64,000 bases of DNA from Saccharothrix sp. NRRL B-16348 (lineage in GTDB: Bacteria; Actinomycetota; Actinomycetes; Mycobacteriales; Pseudonocardiaceae). Below are positions 33,363 through 44,974 of this stretch, piece by piece (within the stretch, counting starts at the first letter, position 1; each line of letters opens with the position of its first letter). Location of the stretch: assembly GCF_001280085.1 (NCBI RefSeq), contig NZ_LGED01000001.1, forward strand, positions 186,001 through 250,000. The letters are read 5' to 3'. Below the pieces are notes generated by a model. The model saw only the letters and a program-made list of their open reading frames with translations, was not told the origin of the DNA and did no database searches. The translations under genes and the position numbers were made by a program.

Positions 33363-34775
33363 GTGGACCGTTCAGCGCTGACCCGTACCGTTCGCGGGCT
33401 CTGGGACGACGACATCCTCCCGAGCCTGTCCGCCTTGGTCGCGGTACCCGCGATCTCCCCGATCTTCGACCCCGCGTGGGCCTCGCACGGCCACCTGGCC
33501 GCCGCGGTGGAGCACGTGCGCGCCTGGCTCGCCGACCGCGACCTGCCCGGGGCGACCGTCGAGGTCGTCCAGCTGCCCGACCGCACGCCCGTGCTGCTGG
33601 TCGACGTGCCCGGCACCGCGCCGACGTCCGACACGGTGCTGATGTACGGCCACCTGGACAAGCAGCCGCCGGTCGGTGGCTGGGGCGAGGGGCTCGGGCC
33701 GTGGACGCCGGTCGTGCGCGACGGGCGGCTCTACGGTCGCGGCGCGGCCGACGACGGCTACTCGGGTTACGCGGCGATCGCCGCCATCGAGGGCGTCCGG
33801 CGGGCGGGCGGCACGCACTCGCGCTGCGTCGTGCTGCTGGAGACGGGCGAGGAGTCCGGCAGCCCGGACCTGCCCGCGTACCTGGAGCACCTGCGGCCGC
33901 GGCTGGGTGACGTGTCGCTGGTGGTGTGCCTCGACTCGGGCGGCAGCGACTACGACCGGATGTGGCTGACCACGTCGTTGCGCGGGTTGGCGCAGGTCAC
34001 GGTCACGGTGCGGGTGCTGGAGAGCGGGCTGCACTCGGGCATGGCGAGCGGGATCGTGCCGTCGTCGTTCCGGATCGCCCGGCAGCTGCTGGACCGGCTG
34101 GAGGACTCCGCGACCGGCGAGGTGCTGGTGCGCGAGATGCACGTCGACATCCCGGAGAACCGGGTGGACGAGGTGCGCGACGCGGTGGCCAGCACGCCCG
34201 GCGTGCTGGTCGGGAGCGTGCCGTGGGCGGCGGGGACGCAGCCGATGGACACCGACGAGGTCGAGCTGGCGCTCAACGCCGGGTGGCGGCCGACGCTGTC
34301 GGTCACCGGCGCGTCCGGGCTGCCCGAGCCGGACGACGCGGGCAACGTGCTGCGGCCGTTCACCACGTTCGTGCTGAGCTTCCGGCTGCCGCCGACGGCC
34401 GACGCCAAGGCGTCGATCGAAGCGGTGCGGCGCGCGCTGACGACCGACGTGCCGTACGGGGCGGTGGTGGAGCTGTCGCGGGTGGAGTTCGCGGACGGGT
34501 GGAACGCGCCCGAGCTGGCGCCGTGGCTGCGGGAGACGTTGGACCGGGTCGGCAAGGAGGTGTTCGACGCGCCGTGGCGGACGGTGGCGCTCGGCGGCTC
34601 GATCCCGTTCATGGGGCTGCTGCACGAGGCGTACCCGAAGGCGCAGTTCCTGGTCACGGGCGCGGTCGGGCCGGACTCCAACTGCCACGTGCCGGACGAG
34701 TGGCTGCACCTGGCGCACGCGGCCCGGATCACCGAGGCCGTGGCCGTGGTGCTGGACGCGCACGCGCGGCGTTAG
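33363..34775 (+). CDS. M20-family metallopeptidase (dipeptidase/carboxypeptidase)
   Basis: This 470-residue zinc exopeptidase has metal ligands and catalytic residues in LMYGHLDKQPP (His, then Asp), LYGRGAADDGYSGY (bridging Asp), VLLETGEESGSPDLP (catalytic Glu-Glu), VVCLDSGGSDY (Asp) and PDSNCHVPDEWLH (His near the C-terminus). The inserted dimerisation domain spans about 210-380. It has no signal peptide, so it is cytoplasmic, and probably hydrolyses dipeptides or N-acyl amino acids. Its stop overlaps the converging HIT-like gene by 4 bases. Confidence 0.92.
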   Translation: MDRSALTRTVRGLWDDDILPSLSALVAVPAISPIFDPAWASHGHLAAAVEHVRAWLADRDLPGATVEVVQLPDRTPVLLVDVPGTAPTSDTVLMYGHLDKQPPVGGWGEGLGPWTPVVRDGRLYGRGAADDGYSGYAAIAAIEGVRRAGGTHSRCVVLLETGEESGSPDLPAYLEHLRPRLGDVSLVVCLDSGGSDYDRMWLTTSLRGLAQVTVTVRVLESGLHSGMASGIVPSSFRIARQLLDRLEDSATGEVLVREMHVDIPENRVDEVRDAVASTPGVLVGSVPWAAGTQPMDTDEVELALNAGWRPTLSVTGASGLPEPDDAGNVLRPFTTFVLSFRLPPTADAKASIEAVRRALTTDVPYGAVVELSRVEFADGWNAPELAPWLRETLDRVGKEVFDAPWRTVALGGSIPFMGLLHEAYPKAQFLVTGAVGPDSNCHVPDEWLHLAHAARITEAVAVVLDAHARR

Positions 34776-35245
34776 CCGGACAGCCGGTCGAGCTCCGCGG
34801 TCAGGTCGGCGCGGAGTTCGTCGTGCTGCGGACCGAGGGCGGTGGCCGGGTCGGTCCAGCGGTGCTGCGGGTAGAGGTAGACGGGGTGGCGCACGTTCGG
34901 CTCCGGTTCCCAGTGGTAGCGGGCCCGGACGTGCGCGTGCAGGAACGGGTCGGTGTTGCCGAGGATCTCCAGGTTGACCCGCCGGAACTCCGGGTCGCGC
35001 CGCGCGCAGACCCGTTCCACCGCCTCGGCCAGCAGCTCCATGTCGGCGAGGAAGTGCAGCCTGCGGTGGCGGGGCAGGTCGGTGAGCCGCTGCACGTCGG
35101 GCCGGTCGGTGAGCAGGACGCAGTAGCCGGGCAGGAACTGCACGTCCCCGATGACGGCGAACCCGGCGGTGAGCCGCCGGAGCACGGTCGGGTTCTCGCC
35201 GCGCAGCGCGGAGCCGATGCGGTCGGCCTTCCAGTCGTCGGTCAT
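34772..35245 (-). CDS. HIT-like (histidine-triad fold) protein with incomplete triad
   Basis: This protein has 157 residues from the ATG at 35245, which overlaps the stop of the ATPase gene (ATGA). The motif LHAHVRARYHWEPEP near residues 100-115 is like the HIT core H-x-H-x-H, but the third His is replaced by Arg, and only the first two are in register. The N-terminal VLRRLTAGFAVIGDVQFLPG and YCVLLTDRPDVQRLTDLP match the beta strands of HIT nucleotide hydrolases. Nucleotide binding is plausible and catalysis is doubtful. Translational coupling to the ATPase suggests a joint role. Confidence 0.75.
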   Translation of the reverse strand: MTDDWKADRIGSALRGENPTVLRRLTAGFAVIGDVQFLPGYCVLLTDRPDVQRLTDLPRHRRLHFLADMELLAEAVERVCARRDPEFRRVNLEILGNTDPFLHAHVRARYHWEPEPNVRHPVYLYPQHRWTDPATALGPQHDELRADLTAELDRLSG

Positions 35246-37311
35246 GGGGACCATCTTCGGTTGAGGTCCCGGAGCAGGGCGAGGCCGGCGTCGGGGTTCG
35301 TGCCCGCGTAGCGGCGGGCGCGGGCCAGGGCGTCGAAGTCCAGGGTGGCCATGCGGGCTTCGGTGAGGTCGGCGGTGAACGTGCGGGTGACCGTGGCGAG
35401 GAACTGGACGCGGGCGGCCACGGCGTCCTTCAGTTGGCGGACGCGGGCGGAACGGCCGGTGTAGGCGTTGCGGATGGTGTCGCCGTAGGTCTTGAGGTCG
35501 GTGGGTGGGCGTTCGTCGAGCAGGCGCAGCAGCTCGGTGACGCCCTCGCGGTCGTCCGCGGCGGTCAGGGCGTCGGCGGTGGCCTGGCAGGCGCGGACCA
35601 GTTCGGCTTCGACGAGGGCGCGCACGACGTCGGCGATGTCACGTTCCGGCTGGTCACGGCCCAGTTCGACGATGGAGCGCGCGGTGCGCACGAGTTGGCG
35701 GGCCAGGCCGCCGGAGAACACGTACGCCAGTGCGTGGAACTGCTCGGACAGGTCCAGGACGTAGCGGCGGAGCAGCTTGCGCGCGTACCCGGAGTCCAGG
35801 TAGTCGACCCGGACCACCTCGTCGAACGAGCTGTCGAAGACGCTGCGCAGCCCGATGCCGGACAGCTCGAAGTCGTGCTGCGCCTCGGTGGAGACGGACA
35901 CCAGGTAGTAGCAGCCCCGGACGTCGAAGACCGCCTTGATCTCGTTGAGCAGCCGCCGCGCGGGCTCGCCCGTGCCGATGCGGTCGAGCTCGTCGATGCC
36001 GATGACCACCCGGCCGGGTAGGAGGTCACGCTCGGTGGCCTGCTCGGCGGCGATCCGGCCGAGGAACACCCGGAAGCGCTTGACCACCTCGGGGTACGTG
36101 AGCGGGCGGCCGGTCAGCGTCACCGCGCGCTTGCCCGCCAGCTCGAAGCCCTTGAACCCGCCCTTGCCGCTGACCTCGTCGGTGTGGCTGCGCACGTAGT
36201 TGAGCACGGCCAGGTGGTCCCGCGCGGCCGACGCCAGCTTCTCGCGCGGCCCGAACCGGGCGATCACCGCCTCGCACACCTCGGCGAACAGGTGCACGAC
36301 GAACTCGTGCGGCACGTAGTCCACCGGCGCCGACACCAGCACGGCCAGGTCGGGCGCCCGGCCCGCGGCCCGGTACCGACCGCCGCAGAACGCCCGGAGC
36401 AGGTTCGTCTTGCCCGCGCCGCGCGGTCCGGCGACGGCGAAGCTGCCGCCGTCGAGCCGATCGACCAGCCCGGCCAGCTCGACGCCCGCCGGTGTCGGGA
36501 CGTGCATCCGCAGTGGGTCGGCCCGGACGACCGCGAACGCCTCCCGCGCCGTTAGGGTGGTGGAGTACACCGGCGGCAACGCCTCGGTCAGCCGGCTGTA
36601 GAGCACCGGCAGCACGCCGTCGACCACGACGCTGTCCTCCCAGGCCTTCAGCGCGGCCCGCGCCACGTCGCTCTGGCCCGCGTGCGTGAAGCCGTCGAAC
36701 AGCGTGCGGACGGTCCAGAGGGCCGACAGCAGGACCGCGAACAGGACGAGCAGCCCCGCCAGCTGCCAACCACCGGGCAGGGATCCGAACAGCGGCTCCC
36801 AACTGGCCATGGGCAGCAGCGCTCCGCACCACAGCCAGGCGATCGCGAACCGGCGGCTGAATCCGTCGTCCGCGAGTGTCCGGTTCAGCACCACGATCAG
36901 GTCGGCCAGCGCCGCGAACGCCGCACCGCCCACGGCGGCCATGAGCAACCAGAACCAGGGCAGGTGAAGCAGGGAGGTGACGAACGCGGCGAGGGACGCG
37001 AAGCCGAGGACCGGGGCGACGAGCAGCACCCACCGCCCGATCGGGGCGTTCACCTCGAACCACGCCCACCAGCCCGGGCGTTCGGTCCGGTACCGCTGCT
37101 CGGCCTGGCCGGCCGCCGCCAGCACGGAGGTGTCCGTGCCGTCCAACGCGGTGAGCAGGTCTTCCCGCGTCACGTGCCCCGCGTCGACCGCCCGCGTCAC
37201 CTCGGGCCGCTTGAGCGCCGCGGCTATCGCCCGGTCGAGAACACGCGGAGGCGCGTCGCCGCCGCTGTGCCACGGGGGTAAGTCGTAGTCCACGGAGCGT
37301 GACGATGACAC
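35242..37311 (-). CDS. Membrane-anchored P-loop ATPase (KAP/STAND-like)
   Basis: This 689-residue protein has a soluble N-terminal stretch (1-90), then four predicted transmembrane helices (about 92-113, 117-141, 155-170 and 182-201), then Walker A GPRGAGKT at 295-302 and Walker B VVIGIDELDRIG with Asp440-Glu441. YLVSVSTEAQHDFELSG and the helical C-terminus (500-689) complete the ATPase. The order (membrane hairpins before the P-loop) is unlike ABC or AAA+ proteases and closer to membrane KAP-type NTPases. The GTG start at 37311 is preceded by a weak site; a second GTG lies 6 codons on. It is coupled to the HIT-like gene. A signalling or defence role is possible but unproven. Confidence 0.82.
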   Translation of the reverse strand: MSSSRSVDYDLPPWHSGGDAPPRVLDRAIAAALKRPEVTRAVDAGHVTREDLLTALDGTDTSVLAAAGQAEQRYRTERPGWWAWFEVNAPIGRWVLLVAPVLGFASLAAFVTSLLHLPWFWLLMAAVGGAAFAALADLIVVLNRTLADDGFSRRFAIAWLWCGALLPMASWEPLFGSLPGGWQLAGLLVLFAVLLSALWTVRTLFDGFTHAGQSDVARAALKAWEDSVVVDGVLPVLYSRLTEALPPVYSTTLTAREAFAVVRADPLRMHVPTPAGVELAGLVDRLDGGSFAVAGPRGAGKTNLLRAFCGGRYRAAGRAPDLAVLVSAPVDYVPHEFVVHLFAEVCEAVIARFGPREKLASAARDHLAVLNYVRSHTDEVSGKGGFKGFELAGKRAVTLTGRPLTYPEVVKRFRVFLGRIAAEQATERDLLPGRVVIGIDELDRIGTGEPARRLLNEIKAVFDVRGCYYLVSVSTEAQHDFELSGIGLRSVFDSSFDEVVRVDYLDSGYARKLLRRYVLDLSEQFHALAYVFSGGLARQLVRTARSIVELGRDQPERDIADVVRALVEAELVRACQATADALTAADDREGVTELLRLLDERPPTDLKTYGDTIRNAYTGRSARVRQLKDAVAARVQFLATVTRTFTADLTEARMATLDFDALARARRYAGTNPDAGLALLRDLNRRWSP

Positions 37312-37381
37312 CGCCTGACGGGGTTGGCAAACACCGGCCAGGGCTGTGACCTAACCCGCCGGTAACCGGTTTACTGAACCG

Positions 37382-40087
<2,706 letters not shown>

Positions 40088-40243
40088 TTAAAGCCAACCG
40101 GCTGAATGATTTGCGGCCATACGTGCCCTGTGACGCAAGATTCATGCACACCGAAGTTCTGTAACACGCACGTGCTGTGCACCCAGTCACCCAAGTGGCA
40201 GTATGCCGAACACTCGACCGACACAGTTACGAGGAGTGACGCC
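40088..40243. promoter_or_regulatory. Promoter region of the amino-acid ABC operon
   Basis: This 156-base gap separates the glucosidase stop from the binding-protein start. It is AT-richer near 40080-40210 and contains GTGCTGTGCAC, a short imperfect dyad near 40173. A clear -10/-35 pair is not apparent. GAGGAG at 40231 is the ribosome binding site of the binding-protein gene. Confidence 0.4.
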
Positions 40244-41062
40244 GTGGCCCGTCGTACCAGGCACGCTGCGCTCGCCCTGTTCCCCGTGCTCGCCTTGGCG
40301 GCCACGATGACGGCGTGCGCGACCAAGGTCAACACCGGTTCGCAGGACAGCGGCTCGGGCATCACCCTGGTCCAGAGCGGCAAGCTGGTCACCTGCACCC
40401 ACCTTTCCTACAAGCCCTTCCAGTTCTCCGAGGGCGACAAGACGGTCGGCTTCGACGTCGACCTGGTCGATCTGGTGGCCAAGGAACTGGGCGTCACCCA
40501 GGAAATCTTCGACACCCCGTTCGAGACCATCACCTCCGGCGAGGTCTTCAACACCGGCAAGTGCGACCTGGCCGCGGCCGGCATGACGATCAAGCCGGAC
40601 CGCGCGGAGGTCATCGACTTCTCGGAGCCCTACTTCGACGCCTCGCAGGCGCTGCTGGTCAAGAAGGACTCCCCGGTCAAGTCCCTGGACGACCTCAAGG
40701 GCAAGAAGATCGGCGTCCAGCTGGAGACCACCGGCGAGATCTACGCCAACGAGAACGCGGCGAAGCACGGCTACACGGTCGTCCAGTTCGAGGACCTGCC
40801 GCTGATGGAGACCGCCGTGCGCACCGGCGCGGTGGACGCGGCCATCAACGACAACGGCGTGCTGCTGGACTACGTCAAGGAGTTCCCGGACACCGCGGTC
40901 GTCGCGGAGTTCGACACGCAGGAGAAGTACGGCGTCGGCTTCAAGAAGGGCAACACCGCCCTGAAGGCGAAGTTCGACGAGGTCCTGAAGAAGGCGAAGG
41001 ACAGCGGCGAGTACGACCGGATCTACGAGAAGTGGTTCGGCAAGAAGCCGGAGTCGAAGTAG
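40244..41062 (+). CDS. Polar amino-acid ABC transporter, substrate-binding lipoprotein
   Basis: This protein has 272 residues from the GTG at 40244, after GAGGAGTGACGCC. The signal peptide VARRTRHAALALFPVLALAA leads to the lipobox ATMTAC. The mature SBP_bac_3 fold has KLVTCTHLSYKPFQFSEGDK, TVGFDVDLVDLVAKELG, ITSGEVFNTGKCDLAAAGMT and IDFSEPYFDASQALLVKKDS; the Asp after FSEGD and the Arg/Asp near DRAEVIDFSEP usually bind the ligand amino group. A hairpin follows its stop, so it is probably expressed more than the downstream permease and ATPase. Glutamine or glutamate are plausible substrates. Confidence 0.92.
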   Translation: MARRTRHAALALFPVLALAATMTACATKVNTGSQDSGSGITLVQSGKLVTCTHLSYKPFQFSEGDKTVGFDVDLVDLVAKELGVTQEIFDTPFETITSGEVFNTGKCDLAAAGMTIKPDRAEVIDFSEPYFDASQALLVKKDSPVKSLDDLKGKKIGVQLETTGEIYANENAAKHGYTVVQFEDLPLMETAVRTGAVDAAINDNGVLLDYVKEFPDTAVVAEFDTQEKYGVGFKKGNTALKAKFDEVLKKAKDSGEYDRIYEKWFGKKPESK

Positions 41063-41072
41063 TCGGCTGACG

Positions 41073-41102
41073 GCGGGGCCGGTGCTACCGCACCGGCCCC
41101 GC
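41073..41102 (+). terminator. Intercistronic hairpin after the binding-protein gene
   Basis: GCGGGGCCGGTGC (41073-41085) and GCACCGGCCCCGC (41090-41102) form a perfect 13-bp stem with a TACC loop. Hairpins at this point in binding-protein operons usually raise the ratio of binding protein to transporter. Confidence 0.87.
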
Positions 41103-41134
41103 GCCTTGTCCACCCCACCCACGAGGTAACCCAC

Positions 41135-41959
41135 ATGGCACTCTCCAAGCGACAACGCGCCAAGGTGTTCCGGGTCAGCCAGTACGCGTTGCTGGTCGTG
41201 GTGGCCGCCGTCCTGGCGGTCGTCGCCGACTGGAGCGAGATCCAGCGCAGCTTCTTCAACCTCGACATCGCCGCGGAGATGTTCCCCAACGTCATCACCG
41301 TGGCGTTGAAGAACACGCTCGTCTACACGGCCCTCGGCTTCGCGTTCGGCTTGGCGCTCGGCCTGGTGCTGGCGCTGATGAAGCTGTCGCCGGTCGGGCC
41401 GTACCGGTGGCTGGCCACGATCTACATCGAGTTCTTCCGCGGCGTGCCCGCGCTGCTGGTGTTCATCGCGCTGAGCTTCGGCGTGCCGCTGGCGTTCGGG
41501 CTGCAGTTCGACATCTACTCGACCGTGATGCTGGCGCTGGGCATCGTCGGCGCCGCGTACATGGCCGAGACGATCCGCGCGGGCATCCAGGCGGTGCCGA
41601 AGGGCCAGATCGAGGCGGCCCGGTCGCTCGGCATGTCGCACGGCCGCACGCTGCTGACCGTGGTGATCCCCCAGGCGTTCCGGATCATCCTGCCGCCGCT
41701 GACCAACGAGCTGATCCTGCTCACCAAGGACTCGTCGCTGATCTACATCATCGGCCTGGCCCGCGACCAGTACGAGCTGACCAAGTTCGGCCGCGAGACG
41801 CTGAGCCGGTCGCCGTCGCTGACCCCCATCCTGGTGGTCGGCCTGTGCTACCTGCTGATCACGCTGCCGCTGGGCCACCTGTCGCGGTACCTGGAGCGGC
41901 GCACGGGCGGCAAGAAGATCAGCACGCCGGAATCGACCGGGTTGGGGGTGTCCGCGTGA
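41135..41959 (+). CDS. Amino-acid ABC transporter permease
   Basis: This 274-residue protein has about five transmembrane helices, starting [17 protein letters not shown]. It carries the permease EAA-type loop [20 protein letters not shown], typical of HisM/GlnP proteins, and [14 protein letters not shown] in the first part. It has a single permease gene, so the transporter is probably a homodimer. The start is the ATG at 41135 and the stop overlaps the ATPase start (GTGA). Confidence 0.92.
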   Translation: MALSKRQRAKVFRVSQYALLVVVAAVLAVVADWSEIQRSFFNLDIAAEMFPNVITVALKNTLVYTALGFAFGLALGLVLALMKLSPVGPYRWLATIYIEFFRGVPALLVFIALSFGVPLAFGLQFDIYSTVMLALGIVGAAYMAETIRAGIQAVPKGQIEAARSLGMSHGRTLLTVVIPQAFRIILPPLTNELILLTKDSSLIYIIGLARDQYELTKFGRETLSRSPSLTPILVVGLCYLLITLPLGHLSRYLERRTGGKKISTPESTGLGVSA

Positions 41960-42720
41960 GCGAGCTGGCGGTCGAGATCACCGGGCTGAAGAAGTCGTTC
42001 GGCACGCTGGACGTGCTCAAGGGCATCGACGTCCGGGTCGAGCGCGGTGACGTCGTGTGCATCATCGGGCCGTCCGGCTCGGGCAAGTCCACGCTGCTGC
42101 GCTGCGTGAACCTGCTGGAGGAGCCGACCGGCGGCACGATCGTGGTCAACGGCACCGAGCTGACCGACCCGGACGTGGACATCGACGCCGCGCGCACCCG
42201 CATCGGCATGGTGTTCCAGTCGTTCAACCTGTTCTCGCACCTGAACGTGCTGAACAACCTCATGGTGGCGCAGCGCAAGGTGCTCAAGCGGGACGCGAAG
42301 CAGGCGCAGGAAGTCGCGTTGCGCAACCTGGAGCGGGTCGGGTTGTCGGACAAGGTCAACGCCATGCCCGGCCAGCTGTCCGGCGGCCAGCAGCAGCGCG
42401 TGGCGATCGCCCGTGCGCTGTCGATGGACCCGGACGTGATGCTGTTCGACGAGCCGACCTCGGCGCTGGACCCGGAGCTCGTCGGCGACGTGCTCGGGGT
42501 GATGCGGCAGTTGGCCGACGAGGGCATGACGATGCTCGTGGTGACGCACGAGATGCAGTTCGCCCGCGAGGTGGCCGACCGGGTGCTGTTCATGGACGGC
42601 GGGTACGTGGTCGAGGAAGGCCCGGCCGAGCAGGTCATCGGCGCGCCGCAGCACGAGCGCACGCAGTCGTTCCTGGCCCGCGTGCTCGACCCGACGCACC
42701 AAGGACCCCGCAGCACCTGA
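41956..42720 (+). CDS. Amino-acid ABC transporter ATP-binding protein
   Basis: This protein has 254 residues from the GTG at 41956, overlapping the permease stop. Walker A is GPSGSGKS (residues 36-43), the Q-loop [17 protein letters not shown], the signature [19 protein letters not shown] and Walker [20 protein letters not shown], then the H-loop [16 protein letters not shown]. This is the GlnQ/HisP class. It completes the three-gene import operon; a binding-protein gene is at its head. Confidence 0.95.
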   Translation: MSELAVEITGLKKSFGTLDVLKGIDVRVERGDVVCIIGPSGSGKSTLLRCVNLLEEPTGGTIVVNGTELTDPDVDIDAARTRIGMVFQSFNLFSHLNVLNNLMVAQRKVLKRDAKQAQEVALRNLERVGLSDKVNAMPGQLSGGQQQRVAIARALSMDPDVMLFDEPTSALDPELVGDVLGVMRQLADEGMTMLVVTHEMQFAREVADRVLFMDGGYVVEEGPAEQVIGAPQHERTQSFLARVLDPTHQGPRST

Positions 42721-42765
42721 TCGATCCCCGGACGGGTGTCGGTCTCTGGCCTTAGAGTCGATCTC

Positions 42766-44946
42766 ATGGCTGAGGTGGGGGCGCGCGGGCTGGACGTGTT
42801 CGACCCCAGCCCGCCGCGCTCCGCCCGGATGGCCGCGGCCGAGGTGCTGCGCGGCGTCGGCGAGCCGGACGGGACGTGGCGGTTACCCCGGCGGCGGGCC
42901 GGGATGCCGCCGGTGGTGCGGGTCGCGGACAGGTTCCTGACCGGGACGCTCGACCTGCGGGCGGTGGAGTTCCCGTACCTGCTGGAGTTCGTGCGCTGCC
43001 GGTTCGAGGAGCCGCCGGACCTGAGGCAGGGCAAGCTGGCCGGGATCGAGTTCGCCGACTGCTGGCTGCCCGGCCTCTCGGCGCGGAACCTGAGCAGCGC
43101 CAACGAGGTCTCGCTCGCCGGCAGCACGGTCGAAGGTCTGGTCGACCTGGTCGACGCGGACGTGGCCGGTTCGCTGTCGTTGCGGGACAGCGCGTTGGTC
43201 CTGGCCGACGGGATCGCCCTGCACGCCGACCGGCTGAAGGTGGCCGGCGGGTTGCTGGCGCAGCGGGTGCGGGTGACCGGCGAGCTGCGGATGGCGGGCG
43301 CGCACGTCGGCGGCTACTGCAACTTCAGCGGCGGGCGGCTGACCAACCCGCACGGCCACGCGTTCAACGGCACCGGGCTGCACGTGGGCGGCAACCTGCT
43401 GATGAACGGCTGCGCGTTGCGCGGCACCGTGCTGCTCGCGGGCGCGCGGGTCGACTCGGCGTTGACGCTGCGCGGCTCGACCGCCGCCGACGGCCGGGCC
43501 GACGACGACGCGCTGGACCCGCACTCCGACCCGAACGCCACGCTCGTGTTCGACCGCATCGCGGTGGAGGGCGACGTCCAGCTGGACCGGGGTTTCACCA
43601 GCGCGGGCGCCGTGCGCATGGTCAACGCCGCGCTCGGCGGCACGCTGTCGCTGTCCGGTGGGACGTTCGACGCGATGGGCGAGGCGGACAGCGAGCCGAC
43701 CGGCTACGGCCGCGCGCTGGCCACGGACACCGCCGAGCCGACGGGGTTCGGGCGCGCCCTGCACCTCGACGGCACGACGGTCGGCGGCGACATCATCGGC
43801 CGCCAGGCGACCGTGCGCGGCCAGCTGCGCATGGTCGACCTCCAGGCCAAGGGCAGCCTCATCCTCGACGGGTCCACGTTGGACAACCCGCGTGCGGACG
43901 CCGTGCTGGGCAACCGGTCGCGGATCGGCAGCAACTTCGCCGCACGGGAGGTCGAGGTGACCGGCGGGCTGGAGCTGCGCGCCGTGCACGTCGGCGCGAA
44001 CCTCGACCTGCGCGGCAGCCGGATCACCCGCCCCGGCCGGTACCGGCACCAGCCCGCGGGCAAGCCGTCGCTGGACGTCGGCGGCGCGGTCATCGGGCGC
44101 GACCTGATCTGCGCGCGCGGCGCGAAGGAGTTCGTCGCGCACGGCGGCGTGCGGGCCAGGCGGGCGCAGGTGGGCCGGATGGCCACGTTCAGCGGCGCGG
44201 TGCTCGGCGACAAGCTCGACGCGCACGCGTTGAACCTGCTCGGGATGGCCGTGCAGGAGCTGGAGCTGACGCCGATCAGCCCGCCGCGCGGCGACGTGAC
44301 GCTGCGGCAGGTGCGCTGCACGGTCCTGGACGACAACGAGCACTTCTGGGGCGCGACCGGGCGGATCGACCTGGAGGAGTTCCGCTACGACTCGCTGCGG
44401 CACCCGATCGACCTGCGTGACGACGGCGAGGTCGACCGGCGGCTGCGCTGGCTGCGGCAGGCGATGCGGCGCACGTACCGGCCGGGCCCGTACGACCAGT
44501 TCGCCGAGATGCTGCGCGCCGGCGGCAACGACGAGCACGCGGCCACCGTGCTGGTGGAGAAGCAGCGGCTGCGGTACCGGGCGGTCGCCGAGGGCCGCCG
44601 CTGGCTGCGACCGCTCGTGCTGCTGTGGAGCTGGCTGCAACGCGCGATGGTCGGCTACGGCTACCGCCCGGCCCGCGCGCTGGCGTGGCTGGTGGTGACG
44701 TGGCTGGTGGGCAGCCTCTGGTTCGCCGCCGGGCCGGAGCTGAAGGAGATCAACGCGGACGACGAGCTGTCGTGGAACCCGTGGCTGTTCACCATCGACC
44801 TGGTCGTGCCGATCGTGGACTTCGGCAACAAGAACCGGTGGAACGCGCCGGGCACGTCGCAGTGGATCGCGTCCGGCCTGATCGTGATGGGGTGGGTCCT
44901 GGCGACGACGGTGGCGGCGGGCGTGACCCGGATGTTGAAGCGCTGA
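42766..44946 (+). CDS. Membrane-tethered beta-helix (pentapeptide-like) protein
   Basis: This protein has about 726 residues from the ATG at 42766. Residues 60-540 are made of short repeating strands, for example GYCNFSGGRLTNPHGHAFNG and LHVGGNLLMNGCALRGTVLL, with a G-x-L-x-L/A-x-G-x-x-V-x-G pattern of about 20 residues, which suggests a right-handed beta-helix. The C-terminal 110 residues hold two hydrophobic helices (PARALAWLVVTWLVGSLWF and WIASGLIVMGWVLATTVAAG). The domain between them, ELKEINADDELSWNPWLFTI, is soluble. Similar proteins are often labelled oxidoreductase, but I see no cofactor site. Function unknown. Confidence 0.8.
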   Translation: MAEVGARGLDVFDPSPPRSARMAAAEVLRGVGEPDGTWRLPRRRAGMPPVVRVADRFLTGTLDLRAVEFPYLLEFVRCRFEEPPDLRQGKLAGIEFADCWLPGLSARNLSSANEVSLAGSTVEGLVDLVDADVAGSLSLRDSALVLADGIALHADRLKVAGGLLAQRVRVTGELRMAGAHVGGYCNFSGGRLTNPHGHAFNGTGLHVGGNLLMNGCALRGTVLLAGARVDSALTLRGSTAADGRADDDALDPHSDPNATLVFDRIAVEGDVQLDRGFTSAGAVRMVNAALGGTLSLSGGTFDAMGEADSEPTGYGRALATDTAEPTGFGRALHLDGTTVGGDIIGRQATVRGQLRMVDLQAKGSLILDGSTLDNPRADAVLGNRSRIGSNFAAREVEVTGGLELRAVHVGANLDLRGSRITRPGRYRHQPAGKPSLDVGGAVIGRDLICARGAKEFVAHGGVRARRAQVGRMATFSGAVLGDKLDAHALNLLGMAVQELELTPISPPRGDVTLRQVRCTVLDDNEHFWGATGRIDLEEFRYDSLRHPIDLRDDGEVDRRLRWLRQAMRRTYRPGPYDQFAEMLRAGGNDEHAATVLVEKQRLRYRAVAEGRRWLRPLVLLWSWLQRAMVGYGYRPARALAWLVVTWLVGSLWFAAGPELKEINADDELSWNPWLFTIDLVVPIVDFGNKNRWNAPGTSQWIASGLIVMGWVLATTVAAGVTRMLKR

Positions 44947-44974
44947 CGGCGGCGCCTGACCTAGGGTGGCGGCC

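Noticed and set aside
41073..41102. Terminator ending the ABC operon after the binding-protein gene
   Set aside because: The permease and ATPase follow on the same strand with no promoter seen, so the hairpin is read as intercistronic, not as the end of the operon.
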